Positions 35,005 through 46,811 of a stretch of 64,000 nt of DNA are shown here, piece by piece. The notes beneath the pieces were generated by a model. It searched no databases. It was not told the origin of the DNA and saw only the letters and a program-made list of their open reading frames with translations. Source of the stretch: Termitomyces sp. T153 (taxonomy: Eukaryota > Basidiomycota > Agaricomycetes > Agaricales > Lyophyllaceae); the NCBI GenBank assembly GCA_018296165.2, contig JACKQL020000001.1, positions 1,984,001-2,048,000 on the forward strand. Reading direction: 5' to 3'. The translations under genes were made by a program, and so were the position numbers. The number at the start of each line of letters is the position of its first letter. The first letter of the stretch is position 1.

Positions 35005-36495
35005 TCTCTTACCCCATTTGTGATGTCCACACTAGCTCCGCACACATGTCCGTCAAACACTTTTGATGTCTATGGTTGGCCCATGCTTGGAAACCACTAT
35101 AATTCATTTGGCCCTGCCCAATTTGCCAAGGCATGTTGAGTCACAGATCTGATACCAAACATCCCCTCTGCTCCAGTTACATTCATACAACAACCCTCTC
35201 CACAGACACCCTCTTCACTCACACCCAACTCTGCACCACCCTTGCCAACACCTCCCACACTCCCCCCACCTTCTCCACCAGCTCTGCTCCTCACAAAGGT
35301 TGACTCTGACATCACCAAAGTCATACCCAAAATCCCTGGCAATAATTCAATACATTGCTTGACAACTTCTCCAGCACTGCACCCACAACCCTCCCAACAA
35401 CAATAGCAAAACCCTGCCACAAGAAGTCACTCACTGCACAAAGAACAAATTGCCACCCCTGCTAAACAATGAATAAACCCCAAGAATGCATTCCTCCAAA
35501 CTCCACCTTCAGATCCACCGACCTAATACAACTCCACACACCATCAGAAACAAACCTAGCAAGTTCCTGACAGCATCAATTCCACCCATAACCCAATAGC
35601 AGAACCCTGCCACCATGCCAGCAGGTCATCCGACTCTCACCCACACTCATCTCTGAGAAAGTCAACCCTCCAAAGCTAGCTCCACTGTCATGGGAATTAT
35701 GCTCAAACTAGCAATCCCACCAACAATAATGCAAGATCCCAAGACTGATGCTATGCCCTAATCACAGAAACCACTTCTGAAATCAGTTAGGACTCCTTGG
35801 TTGGCCTGGCCATCACCTTCACCCAATGTTTGGAAGGACCCTGACACCTCTGACCTTACCCCAACAACTCCGGAGCAAGATCAGAAAACTCTCAAGCCTC
35901 AAGGTGGCCCAAAAAGGAAGGAACACGCACCCCCACCCCGCCTCCTTGAAACGCACCCCAAAAATGCTCCAATGGCCTCTAAAGTCACCTGAACAAATCA
36001 CAGCACCCCAACTCACAATGAGGAATAACTTCAGACACCCCACCACTACTCCAACCCCCTCCACTTGATCTAGAACCTCTGACATTGAAAGTACTCAATG
36101 CTGCCCCCTCCTCCACACTACAACCACCAGATAAAATCTCTGCCATTTCTAGCAAGAGAACTCCTCAGTGAATAAGCCACCCCAAGCAAACTACAGGGAA
36201 ACAGAGAATTCCACTCAAAGTGGTTCCTTAGAGTACCCTAAACTTGCTGACATGTTCCCCTAAGAAAGGAGTATGCACACCTGCCCTGCCTTCCTAGAAC
36301 ACACCTCGAAAATGCCTCCAGCAACTCTTGAAGTTAACATGGAGAACCACAACACTTCTACTTGCAATACAACTCTGGACACCTCTGCCACTACTTCAAC
36401 ACCTCTACCCACTCGATCTGGAACCTCCAACATTGAAACACATGAGGCTGCCACTGTCTGCACACTGGCACCAGACAAGACCTCTATTCCCTGAC
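35005..36495 (+). other. A2 internal region, 5' part, no coding domain
   Basis: About 1.5 kb of C-rich, Pro/Ser/Thr-coding-like sequence, collinear with A1 7500-6700 on the opposite strand (for example ACTACTTCAACACC next to GGAACC, then CATTGAA, in both). No domain is recognised. The module TACCCTAAACTTGCTGA at 36234-36250 recurs later in A2 and in A1. The segment ends CTGAC (36491-36495), the A3 target site. Confidence 0.5.
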
Positions 36496-37625
36496 TGTCA
36501 GGTTCCGCTGACCATGGGGGCTCAGCTACACTGAGTGAGTCCTTACTAGGCAGACATGATTCCCTGCACTGACAACCAGGTACCCGAAGGTGTTCCAAAC
36601 ATTGGGGACTTGTGAGGATAGTTAGTGGAGATTGGTCCAAGAAAGTCCAGGGAGGTCCAGAGAAGTAGAGGATGAGTTGCGGGGATGGGGAACGGGCTTA
36701 GCAGGGTTCAGGCATAAGTTCGTATGTGAGTGTTGCAGGTGCGGAGGAGGTGGAAGCTATGTGAATGACAGGAGCAGAGCTGGAGTTCTGATGGGGGATC
36801 AATGGGGATTGATGGGGTTCGGAGCTGAGCATGTAGTGGGGTCCAGAGTTGGTAAAAGAGTGTCAGAGGTTTGTAATTGTAACTGCAGAGTTCATGAGGA
36901 CATTATAGTTGAGAGGACTTGAACATGATAGACAGATTCAAATGAGATGAGATGGAGATGAGACAAGAACAAGAATAGATTCAGGTGGAGACATGGAACA
37001 ATAATGAAATGATAACGGAATAGAGACGAGATAAGACCGGGAGACTGAGAATAAGGAAAATGAGACACGGAACACAAAACACAAGAAGAAACAATCAGAA
37101 ACACATCAGGAAAGGCAGGTAGGTAGATAAGTAATCTCAAGACTAGAGTATGAGGAGCTACTCTACATCTTATATACTGACTACTGAAGAGCTCTGGGAA
37201 TGTTGGCTGTGGTGGCAGGGCTTGGCAGAGCTTGATGGAGTTGACGGGTGTTGGTTACAACCAGAGAGTGGGCCGCATTGATATGTTGATGGGATCAATT
37301 GTTGATGTGGTCCGTTCCGAGGTTGTTGTGATACTCCAGAGTAAGTTGGAGGAGCCAGGGTGTCAAGTCAATGACATGTAATGGAGTCAGGCATGGTAGG
37401 GGAGTGGTCCCAGGGGCTCAGGAAATCCAGGGGGAGCACTGGCAGCTGCGGGGAAGATGTCAGAGTTGGCCAGGGGGCCATTGGAGTTAGCCAAGAATGC
37501 GTTGGAATTAGCCAGAGTAGGCACGGAGTGCTGGAAAAGTTTGACGAAGCATTGGGGAGGGGGGGTTCTGGGGGAACGGGGGTTTGTCAGGCGATGTACG
37601 GGGATCCAGGGAATGGGTTGTGACA
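36496..37625 (-). repeat. A3 LTR
   Basis: This 1130-bp LTR begins TGTCAGGTTCCGC on the plus strand and ends GGGTTGTGACA. It contains TATATAAG at 37176-37169 and AGTCTTGAGATTA at 37144-37132 on the minus strand. By the RNA-start sequence it belongs to the A1 subfamily. It is followed by the polypurine complement TCACCCCTCC. Confidence 0.88.
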
Positions 37626-37842
37626 TCACCCCTCCTTCAGCGTCAAGACCCTCGAGATGTGAGGAGCAGATCAGGGATTGGTGGGAGCATAGAAGTCAAA
37701 GCCAAGTAATATTGATCAATCTGCAGTGAGTGACAGTGGTGTAGAAGGCGAAGTCAAAGCGTGGCCACTGCTTCATCAGAGGGTTCTTCCTAATCAATTA
37801 AAAAGCCTTGGACGTACCCTGGGGCTTCCCAAATCCTTTGTC

Positions 37843-38197
37843 ATGTCCTCTCCCAGTTACTCAGCCACTTCTCCTGCCCCGTTGATTTCAGATGCGGACG
37901 TGGTGATTGTGTACAACAGCAAGGGGGAGGAGTTCAAGCGTTGGTGCCAAGCTGGTGCTATATACCAGAGTCATGAGCAGTATCGACTTGTTTTCTTGGG
38001 GTGGCTGATGGAGCTTTGCAGAGTTGTCTGCAGCAGTGGTGAGCTCCTTAGAGGGTCCTAGACAGGCCAAATTCCATCCCACGGTGCCCCAATTGGCAGC
38101 AGGGAATGCGGAAGGGGTCCCACCATTGCAGCAAATCCCTCAGGTGGAGGTGACAGCAGAGGAGTTTGCAAGGGTGTTGGCATGGGCTTGAGGCCCC
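37843..38197 (+). pseudogene. A-family antisense gene, exon 1 fragment (A3 copy)
   Basis: Starts with MSSPSYSATSPAP, then DADVVIVYNSKGEEFKRW, matching the A1 copy at 2467. In a second frame it continues FAELSAAVVSSLEGP and then VPQLAAGNAEGVPPLQ, IPQVEVTAEEFARVL, matching A1 at about 2640-2820. The frame change between the two halves, also present in A1, may mark an unrecognised small intron or an old frameshift. The cysteine cluster lies downstream in A1 and is missing here because A3 is truncated. Confidence 0.5.
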
Positions 38198-38202
38198 CTG
38201 AC

Positions 38203-41200
38203 ACTAGAAAATGGGTCGTAACACTGACTATGCCACCTCCAACAAAGGAAACCCCCAGCACAGAAGCCTCTCTGCCAGAACAAACTATAAGGAAAAGGAG
38301 ACTCCCACATAGAGTAGTTCCCCAAAGTATTCTGAACTTGCTGATATATCCTACCAGGAAGAGAAGAAACCCTGCCAACACCTTCAAGACTGCCCCACAG
38401 ACTTCTTACCCAACTGTCTTGAAACTAAGAAGCCCTAACAGTGAAGGAGACAAAGCTCAGATGGCCCTTGGATTCTCTCCAGCAAGCAATTTGAAGGCCT
38501 GGAAATTCTGACAACCCCATCCAAGGTCCAGGATGCCCCAAGCTCCCACTCCACACTACTCTAAACCTCTTCAGGCAACTCTGGACCCTGGTAACATAGT
38601 CCCAGAGCCCCCATCTCAACTCCGACACCCAATAATAAAAACTCCCAACAATGACTCACTGACGATGTTCCTGCAACACACACTCTGCAGGGTCTAGCTT
38701 TTGACTGACAACTCTGAACCCCTCTGCCCTTGCACAAGGAAGCAACCATCAGTCAAGGACCACACTGCTAGAGCACCTAGGAACAGATGCTATACAAAGT
38801 AGTCTCCCTGAAATATCCTAAAGCTGCTGATACATTACCCAAGAAGTGAGCAGCACCCCTATCACTATCTGCTCTAAATCAACATTGAAAGGATGTTGCT
38901 ACTCCCACCAGCAACAAATCGACATTGAGAGAAATGCTGCCTTGACCCATAACAAGCAAGGATGCTCCACACCCCTACCTCTGCCACAGAAGATGCTGCC
39001 CCACCCCCTCCCCCCCCCCACTATCAACCCCCAGCATAACCCCAGCTAAAATGCCCAAGAAAACTTCCCCCCAAATTCCACAAGATACTATGCAACCAAC
39101 TCTGCCCATCAAAAGGTCAACCAGAGCAATAAAGGTACCCACTCTGACCCCACCACCGGAGTCACCACCCTACCATCACCCTACTTCACTCCTCTGACAA
39201 AAATCAAACTCCTAACAAGAAACAAATTCTGGACTCCTAAAACAGTCACCCTGAGACCAACATTGCCCTGGGCAACCCAACCACATTTGCCAGAAATCAA
39301 CTCAGAATGACAATGGAGCCCTCTGACTCTGTCCCAATGATCAAGGGACCAATGATGCTCTCCAAAGAAGCAGTACCCTTTCCCCTAATCAGAAACCTAG
39401 TTGATTGCCCTACAGTGCCAAGACCTAATCCCACTTCCATTCATAGTGACCTCTGGACCACTCTGGAGCATGAATGAAGGATTGCCCTAACTCTGCTGTG
39501 ACCCCCCTTGGAGTCCAAACTAGTGCTCCACTGCAACCTACTTCTCCACCACTCTCCAGCCATTATAAACAACCATCCCTCAGCACAGTTAAATACTTTG
39601 TACAAAGAGACAATGGCCCAACTCACCCAAGCCCTCAGAAAGCAGCTAGACCTGCTCCTCTCATCCAAGCATGACTCTGGGAGCCACCACTCATATGCAA
39701 CAACTCTGCCACTCAGTAGTAACATCCATTAAATGTCTGCTTGTTGCATTGACTTGAATAAGGAGGAAAACCCCACTCTAGAGCTTCTCCTTCAACTCGC
39801 ATCACCCCTGACACAACTATGCTAACAAGTTAAGACCTGTCTCCACCCCCCACATTGACTCTGGACCCTTGGCTCTTGTGCTGGAAATAACAGACTGACA
39901 AAATATGCCCCAGACCCCTTCCCCTGCCTCGCACCACCTCCAAAGTCAACTCTGTCAACAAACCACCCACTGATCAACCTTCATGCTAACTCCAGACTGC
40001 TAACTCACGCTCCAAAGGAGGAAGCAAAGTCCTGAGCTCACCCAAACCAGTCCCACCCCACCCCACCAAAACTAAGAGAGCTCTGCCAGCAAAGTCAACA
40101 CTTCACTGACCTCATACTGCCTCTGCTGCCAGCTCCGCCTTGGAAAGGGATGAAAACCACTGCTTGAAGCCCAAGCTCACCCCCAAACAAACCCTGCCTT
40201 GGCCTGCCAAACCTACAAGAGCTCTGCCAGCAAGAAGAGACATGAGACCCACCAAACCTCACACTATCCCTGCTTGCTGGCTCTGCACTGGGAAGGAACA
40301 AAAATCCACCAACCCTCACACCACCCCCATTTCACTGGCCCTGCACAACTCCGCCAACAAGCCAACAATCCTTAGGCCCTCAATATGATCCTCAACACAG
40401 CTCTGCCAAGAAGCCAGTAGCCCTGAACCCCTAATACAACTTCAACCCACATGCTACCACCTGCCCTGACCCCCAGCAATCTGCAGGATGACAACCCCAA
40501 ACTCCCCCTTGCCCCAAAGCACTACTGCTGGGAAGAATCAATCACCAACCAAACCCTGTACTGCTTCTGCCAAAAGAAGCATCCACCAATACAACTCTGG
40601 CAGCACCTCAAGCTCTAGAGAATGCCAGAAATACATAAGATGCACCCCTGCCGGGAAGAACCAATCACCAATCAAACCCCATACTGCCTCTGCCAAAAGA
40701 AGCATCCACCAATACAACCCTGGCAGCACCTCAAGCTCTAGAGAATGCCAGAAATATGTAAGACCCCTCCACCCATCTCTGGACTTACCCTTGGTCAGGA
40801 ACAAAGAGCAATGTTGTGCAGATGGCCCAGAACCCATAAACTCCAACCCCAAACCAAAAGAAACTCACTGAGATTGGTCAACCTGAATTCTGCCCCCTCA
40901 CCAATGACACTCCAGAGCACAGCAAAACCCCAACCATGCATGCCCTTCACCACCTGCAATACTCTGAAATGTAATAAAGCCTCAACCACCATGCCCCTAA
41001 CCAGAGCACACAACTCCAGAGCACAGCAAGACCCAAACCAAGTATGCCCCAATGAAACACAATACTCCGGAGCTCGACAAACCCCCCAACTAAGGGATTG
41101 CAACACATATTCTAAGGGAGTACCTCTGCCCCCACACTAATCCAACTCACAGCATAGCTGGCACATAAAACAGTTCTCTACTGACTCACCACAAGGGCAA

Positions 41201-42075
41201 CCCCACTCTGGGAACCCTGCCACTATGCCACTAAGGACTTTCACCTCTGACAGGCCCAGCCCCTAAGGATGGACTTCACTCCATCACCCCACCACCCCCC
41301 ACCATCATAGAAAAAAAAAGGAACTCTGCCACCTCTGCTAGCCATGCCAGCATAAGGAACTTCTCTCTGCCACCTCTGCCATCATCAAAAGGGACCTCCA
41401 CTATCTTGCTAGCCATGCCGGCACAAGAAAAAACCAAAGAGAGCTCCACCAGCGAAGTCAATACTTCACCAACCCCACACCATCATCAAGCACACTTCAA
41501 AGGCCTGAGGACAACTCCTACAATCTTAGTCTGAAACCCTGAGGGAGCAAGCCCAACAATGCCACCCACTAACACCCCAAGACACAACAGAACTCTGCAG
41601 GAAGGCTTCCAATATCTCCACCGAGCCTTGCAACCCTCTCCTATGATGCTCTGCCAAGTCCTGATGATCCTGGGACTAGCCAACACAGATGGCACCAGTG
41701 GGCTTAACCCCTGCTGCTGGACTTACTAGAGATTCAACTCCTACCAGTACCCCTGCATGTTTTCACTTATCTCACCCCTCACACAAACTAAAAGTCTCAC
41801 TATGCATGCCCAGGAGCATGAACCAAGCACTGAATTCAATACAAATATACTACAAAGAAGAAGGAGACAGAGCATGACAGAATGTAAGACAACAAGAAAG
41901 TGGGGCCCAACCACCCCCTCATCCCCTCCTCCTCTCCAGAGCTCCTCCTCCCTCCTCCCCAATCCCCAAATCTACCTCCATCTGCATTTGGACCACTGCC
42001 AGAACCTCCACTAATCCAGGCAACTCCTCCCCTGCATCTGCCGCCACCTCCTACTATGACCCTGGAGCCACTGCA
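38203..42075 (+). other. A2 internal region, central part, no coding domain
   Basis: About 3.9 kb collinear in blocks with A1 6640-3930 (minus). Low-complexity Pro/Ser/Thr/Asn translations on the plus strand look like a by-product of CCAACTCTGCC-type composition. Modules near 38316-38340 and 38807-38830 resemble the TACTCTAAA-TTGCTGA unit. A 123-bp tandem duplication lies at 40525-40770. No RT, protease, integrase or gag motif is present on either strand. Confidence 0.5.
40525..40770 (+). repeat. 123-bp tandem duplication in A2
   Basis: Two adjacent copies (40525-40647 and 40648-40770) run from CTGCTGGGAAGAA or CTGCCGGGAAGAA onward. They differ at a few positions, mostly transitions. The length equals 41 codons, so the frame through it stays open (a GKNQSP...RECQKY unit repeated). 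The homologous part of A1, near 5200-5360, appears to have one copy. Confidence 0.8.
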
Positions 42076-43604
42076 TTATGCTGCCAGTGTCCTGCCAACA
42101 ACCACCCCATCCTCACCACCCCCTGATCCAACTCCAAAGGATGGTCTGCAGGCATTTGTGCCAACCCATCTTGGATTGACATAAAAGCGGTGGAAGCCCC
42201 ATCCATGAGGACCCAGTACTCCTGGACCCAGCCTATCCCACACTTATCAACAGAAGTCAGAATGCACAAGGGGACACTCATGCAAGATCCTTACATGCCC
42301 TGAGGCCGCCTCCCTCACCAGCCACTCCTCCTGTCATCTTCCTGCCTTGGCTTCTGCCTAAGTCAAGCCTCCCTCCTCCAAGCTCTGCCATTTCTCCACC
42401 TCCTCTACAGATCGCATCTCCAACTGTGCCAAGCATTTCTGCAAACCCTGCCCCTCAAACACCCTTGCTGTGGCTGTCTGCACTGCCATATCATAGTTCT
42501 GCCACAACATGTCCCTCTCTCTCTGTGCTGTGTCATGGTCCTCCCCTGCCCTCCAGAGCTCTCCCTCTCATGCCACCAATATTCTTGACAATCCCTCTAT
42601 CTGATAACAAAGGAATGTTTTGGTAATGGAGGGCACAGGCTCAGGAAAACTCAAGGGATGCACCCTTAGCATGCCTGAGCTGGGGGAATATATGTAGGGC
42701 CCTGGGGGCCCTGCCATTACCTTCTGGCCCCACGGCCTCTTGCTGGGCCCTGCCTCAGGTAGCAGGGAGGCCCTCCACTTGTCCTTGTCATGTAACACTG
42801 CCTCCCCCTCCTTTTGCCTGCCCTGCAGGGGTCCCACCTTCTTCACTGGCCATCTCATGCTCTCCTTGCCCTCAAAACCTGACTTTTGGCCTGACACCTG
42901 GGCCTTCTGACTCTCTCCCAGCTGACCCCTCACCCAACCCTCCTCCCACCCCTGCTCTATAGCAACACATGCAGCATGCCACTCCAGTGAAATAGAACAT
43001 TTCTCGTGCCTAGCATGGCATGAAAGACAGACTGAGGTATCATAATGGAACTCTGCAGTTGGCTCGTCAAACTCACACAATTCCCCCCACCAAGTGCAGA
43101 GAGTGCACTGGAACAACTGATCAGCCAACACTGGGAAAAGCAATAGGAACTTACTAGAGCCTCATTCTGGCACCATTCTAAGGTTGTAGGATCTCATGCC
43201 CACCCCAGTGCCCCTGCAAATATCTCCAGTGTCACCTGAGCCTGCGGAATCCTCTCCACCTTTGAAACAACATGGACAATCCCTGCCCCAGACTGAGCCT
43301 CACGGAACACCCCAGGGCAACAGGAACAAAATGACCAGCAGGCCCTGACCCCCTCATACGTGAAGAACCCCCAGAGGAGCCCACCACTGCCAAGGACAAC
43401 TCTGCAGAGCTCAATCAGCAATTTCAGAGCAAGAAAAACACCACACTCACAACGGCAAGTCATCGCCTCCACTTTTCTATAGTCCTGCCACTGTTCAAAC
43501 TCCCACCAATGACACTTATACTCTGCCCAGACAGCCACACAATTGTCACCAGAAGGAGGAAGGGTTGGTGATGCGGAACATGGTGATGACATGGAAGAAG
43601 ACAT
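42076..43604 (-). pseudogene. A-family antisense gene with Zn2Cys6-like cluster (A2 copy)
   Basis: Opposite to A2 sense, read from the ATG at 43604 (MSSSMSSPCSASP) to a TAA at 42078-42076 in the same context as the A1 stop. Exon 1 contains AELSLAVVGSSGG in one frame and ERIPQAQVTLEIFAGAL followed by LEWCQNEAL in another. An intron with GTAAGTTCC donor starts near 43155. The next exon (within 43143-42568) has CTLCTWWGELC, 15 residues, then CLSCHARHEKC, giving C-x2-C-x6-C twice with the same spacing as A1. It continues SLEWHAACVAIEQGW and PEAGPSKRPWGQ. A second intron starts GTAATGG where A1 has GTGAGT. Frame breaks in exon 1 indicate decay. Confidence 0.6.
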
Positions 43605-43805
43605 GGCAAAAAATTTGAGAACCTCTAGGATATGTCTGATCTTTTAATGACTTGGGAAGAGCCCCCTGGTAAACAGCAGCCATGCTTTGACTTTGTCTCC
43701 TATATTGCCACTGCTTGCTGCAGTTTGATCAATATTGCTTGGCTTTGATTCCCATGCCCCCACTGATCCCCAACCTGCACCCCACATCTTGAGGGTCTTG
43801 ATGCT

Positions 43806-43816
43806 GAAGGGGGGGG
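43806..43816 (+). other. A2 polypurine tract
   Basis: GAAGGGGGGGG followed by TGA and then the LTR start TGTCACAAC at 43820. This is the expected plus-strand primer next to the 3' LTR and confirms plus sense for A2. Confidence 0.75.
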
Positions 43817-43819
43817 TGA

Positions 43820-45975
43820 TGTCACAACTCATTCCCTGAACCCCCACACATCACTTCCAACCCTCCTGCTCCCCCAGAGCCTCCCCCAACACTCCATCAA
43901 ACTTTCCCAACCATCATCTACCCTCTGTGCCCACTCTAGCTAACTCCAATGCTTCCCTGGCTAACTCTGATGGCCCCCTGGCCAACTCCAATGTCTTCTC
44001 TGCAGCCACCAATGTTCCCCTGGATCTCCTGAGCCCCTGGAACCATCCCCCACTGTTCCTAACTCCAACATACATCACCAGCCCATTACCCTGGTTTCCC
44101 AACCTACTTTGGAGTATCACAACAACCTTGGGACAGCCTGCGTTCCCAACTGATCCCATTAATGTATCAATGCAGCCTGCCCCCTGATCACAACTGACAC
44201 CTGTTGACTCTACCAAGCCCCACCACCACAGCCGACATCTCCTGAAGCTCCCCAGTAGTCAGTATATAAGTCATAGAGTAGCTCTTTGTACTGTAGTCTT
44301 GATATTGCCTTATCTGATGTGTTTCTGATTGTTTCCTTCTTGTGTTTTGTGTTCCATGTTATGTTTTCCTTACTCTCAGTCTCCTGGTCTAATCTCAGTC
44401 TCCCAGCCTTGCCTCATCTCTTTTCCATTATCATTCCCATTATTGTTTCATATCTCCACCTCAATCTATTTTTGTTCTTGTCTCAATCTCATCTTGACTC
44501 TGCCTTGTTCTATCCAGCCCCATCTCATCTCATTTGATCTGTTCTGCCCATTGTGTTCAAGTCTTTTCCAACCCTAACACCTTTATGAACTCCACACTTA
44601 CAATTATGAACACCAACACATTCCTTTAACTGACTCCAGATGTCACGACCTGCTCCCTAGACCCCGACACTGCCCCCAGCCCCCCCAATGCTCCGACAAA
44701 CTCCCCAACCCTCGCCCACCCTCCGCGCCCACTTTGGGCAACTCCAACACTTCCTCAGCAGACCCCGACAGCTCCTTGATCAACTTCGACGCCTTCTCCA
44801 CAGCAGTTGATGCATCCTCTGAACTCCCCTGGACTCCTGAGGCTTTCCCCGACCCCGGAACAATCTGCTTTCCAACTGATCCCATCAGAATGTCACCACA
44901 GCCCGCTCCAAGATCACACCCAACAACCGTCAACTCCACACAGTTCCATCAAGCCCGCCACCATATCCTCTGCCCTCTGGAGCCGCCCAGTAGTAGGTAT
45001 ATAAGTTGTAGAGTGACTCCTAGTACTTTAGTCTTGATATTGCATCTACCGGTTTCCTATGTCTTGTCTTTTGTCTCATCACTATCTCTATCTTTAGTTT
45101 CAAATCTATCTCTGTTCTCTGTCTTGTCTTGCCTCATCTCAACTGTGTATAGTTCCTTTGTCTTCCTAAGTTCCTTTCATCCCCAACAACAGTATGAACT
45201 CCGTGCATGCACTACAACCCGAACATTCCTACAACAACCCCGGACCTCACTCCCCATTCGGCCCAGGAACCCCTCACGTCTTGGTGATCTCCCATCAAAC
45301 TCTGGCTCCACCCCCATCAATCGCAAAGCCTCTGCTTACCCTGCATTCCATTTGCACGCCCATAAACTTGTTCTGGCATCCATCCAAGTTTGACAACTAG
45401 TATACTTAGTCTTAGACACCCCCAAACCACTCCGGACTTGCTCAGACCGCCCCCTAGCTCCCCCTCACAAGTCCCTCCACGCCAATACTGGACACTCGGT
45501 TATAAGCACAGGACATTGTGTCTGCCTAGTAAGGACTTGCCAGTGTAGCTGAGCCCCCGTTGTCAGTGGAACCTGACACCAGACCTTGCTACACACTCAG
45601 CTCCAAACTCCATCAACTTCTGTTGATCCCCCATCAAGCTCTGGCTCCACTCCCACCACTTACATAACCTCCACTTCCATCACTCATGTAACCTCTGCTC
45701 CTATCACTCATGTAGCCTCCACTTCCTCTGCACCCACAATACTTGCTTATGGACTTGTGCCTAACACCCTGCCAAGCTCGCCCACTTCCCGCAACTTATC
45801 CTACACTCCTCCAGGCCACTCCAGACTTGCTCAGACCACTTCCCACCACTTATCCTCGCAAGCCCCATGTGTTTAGAACTTCTCTGAGTGCCCAGCTGTT
45901 AGTGCAGGGAATCATGTCTGCTTAGTAAGGACTTGCCCAGTGTAGCTGAGCCCCCATGGTCAGCAGAACCTGACA
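43820..45975 (+). repeat. A2 3' LTR, split by a solo LTR
   Basis: Starts TGTCACAACTC at 43820 and ends GCAGAACCTGACA at 45975, just before the TSD GCAGC. Subtracting the 938-bp insertion and its 5-bp TSD leaves about 1213 bp, equal to the 5' LTR. TATATAAG and AGTCTTGATATT are again present, near 44263-44307. The imperfect 24-bp minisatellite recurs at about 45655-45720. Confidence 0.88.
44641..45578 (+). repeat. CpG-rich solo LTR of an A-related family inside the A2 3' LTR
   Basis: This 938-bp LTR starts TGTCACGACCTGC and ends AGTGGAACCTGACA, flanked by the TSD CCAGA (44636-44640 and 45579-45583). It shares termini, TATATAAG (44998-45005) and AGTCTTGATATT (45030-45041) with A2 but is otherwise diverged. 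Unlike its surroundings it keeps many CpG sites (CCCCGACAC, CTCCGCGCCC, CTTCGACGCC), which marks a recent insertion or different methylation history. No interior accompanies it. Confidence 0.88.
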
Positions 45976-45980
45976 GCAGC

Positions 45981-46811
45981 TGTACAAACAATTGCACAGG
46001 AGAAAGTGATCCTAATCAAGAGTGACTCCCAGATAACAATCGACTGCCTGACAAAGAACCTACAGGAAAGAGAAGATGAAGGTTGGATTGGAATGGCAAA
46101 TAGGAATATACTCAGGCCTATCATAGCTCTACTAAGGAAACATAATGGGATCACCATGTTAGAAAAAGTCAAAAGACACCCCAGTGCAAGAGGAAGTGAG
46201 GAAGCAGGCAAATATAACACAGGCAACTGCATACAAGGGAATAATTGAGAGCTTCCCAATACCAAAAAGGATGGGAACAGTCATGCATCTAGACATGACA
46301 AGATGGGCAATAAAGGACAGACTAAACATCCTCCTGGCAGACAAACAGATATGGATGTCCCTGAGAGACAGAGACTTATCACACAAGTCAAAAGCCTTCC
46401 TATGGCATGCAATGCACAATGCATTTAAAATAGAGAAATATTGGAATAATATACCAGGCTATAAAAACAGGGCCATGTGTCCTAGCTGCATGGTGGAGGA
46501 GACACTCGAGCATATCCTCACAGAATGTACAACATCAGGCCAAGAAACAGTGTGGGAATACATATGAAAAGTGCATGAAAAGAAAGGCCTGCCCTTTGTA
46601 AAACCCTCACTAGAAGACCAACTGGGGTGCACATTTACTAAGCATGTAAAGAAGGGGAACAAAGGGGAATGCAGGTTTAGGAAAATAATCATATCTGAGG
46701 CAATGTACCAGATATGGAAGATATGATGCAAATGGAGGATCTCAAGGGACTCTGACCCTGAGAGAACTCTAAGCAATGAGGAAGTACAGAAGAGAACTGT
46801 GGCCACAATGG
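45981..46811 (+). pseudogene. LINE-3 ORF2: RNase H end and C-terminal zinc finger
   Basis: Resumes the RNase H frame after A2 with VILIKSDSQITIDCL, which carries the catalytic Asp of the third motif. After a frame change it continues LDMTRWAIKDRLNI and SKAFLWHAMHNAFKI to a C-terminal zinc-binding motif near 46470-46520 (CPSC then ETLEHILTEC, CCHC type). Further down it reads FRKIIISEAMYQIWK and ERTLSNEEVQKRTVATM, where Gypsy-1 is inserted at 46812. The last residues of the protein follow at 58096. Confidence 0.85.

Larger units (their letters stand above)
36496..38197 (-). mobile_element. A3: 5'-truncated A-family element nested in A2
   Basis: A3 consists of a complete LTR (36496-37625, minus orientation) plus 572 bp of adjoining 3' interior (37626-38197), equivalent to A1 1117-2820. 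There is no second LTR. It is nevertheless flanked by the 5-bp repeat CTGAC (36491-36495 and 38198-38202), and A2 sequence continues on both sides as judged from A1. This suggests insertion of a truncated cDNA. A chance match at the non-LTR end cannot be excluded. Confidence 0.7.
33776..45975 (+). mobile_element. A2: non-autonomous LTR retrotransposon inserted in LINE-3 RNase H
   Basis: The 5' LTR is 33776-34991; the 3' LTR is 43820-45975 and itself contains a 938-bp solo LTR. The TSD is GCAGC at 33771-33775 and 45976-45980, within the LINE-3 RNase H frame, which resumes after it with QTIAQEKVILIKSDSQ. The interior (34992-43819) aligns in blocks with A1 in reverse orientation and contains A3. 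No gag, protease, RT or integrase is visible. An antisense spliced gene lies at 43604-42076. The polypurine tract and PBS confirm plus sense. Confidence 0.9.
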
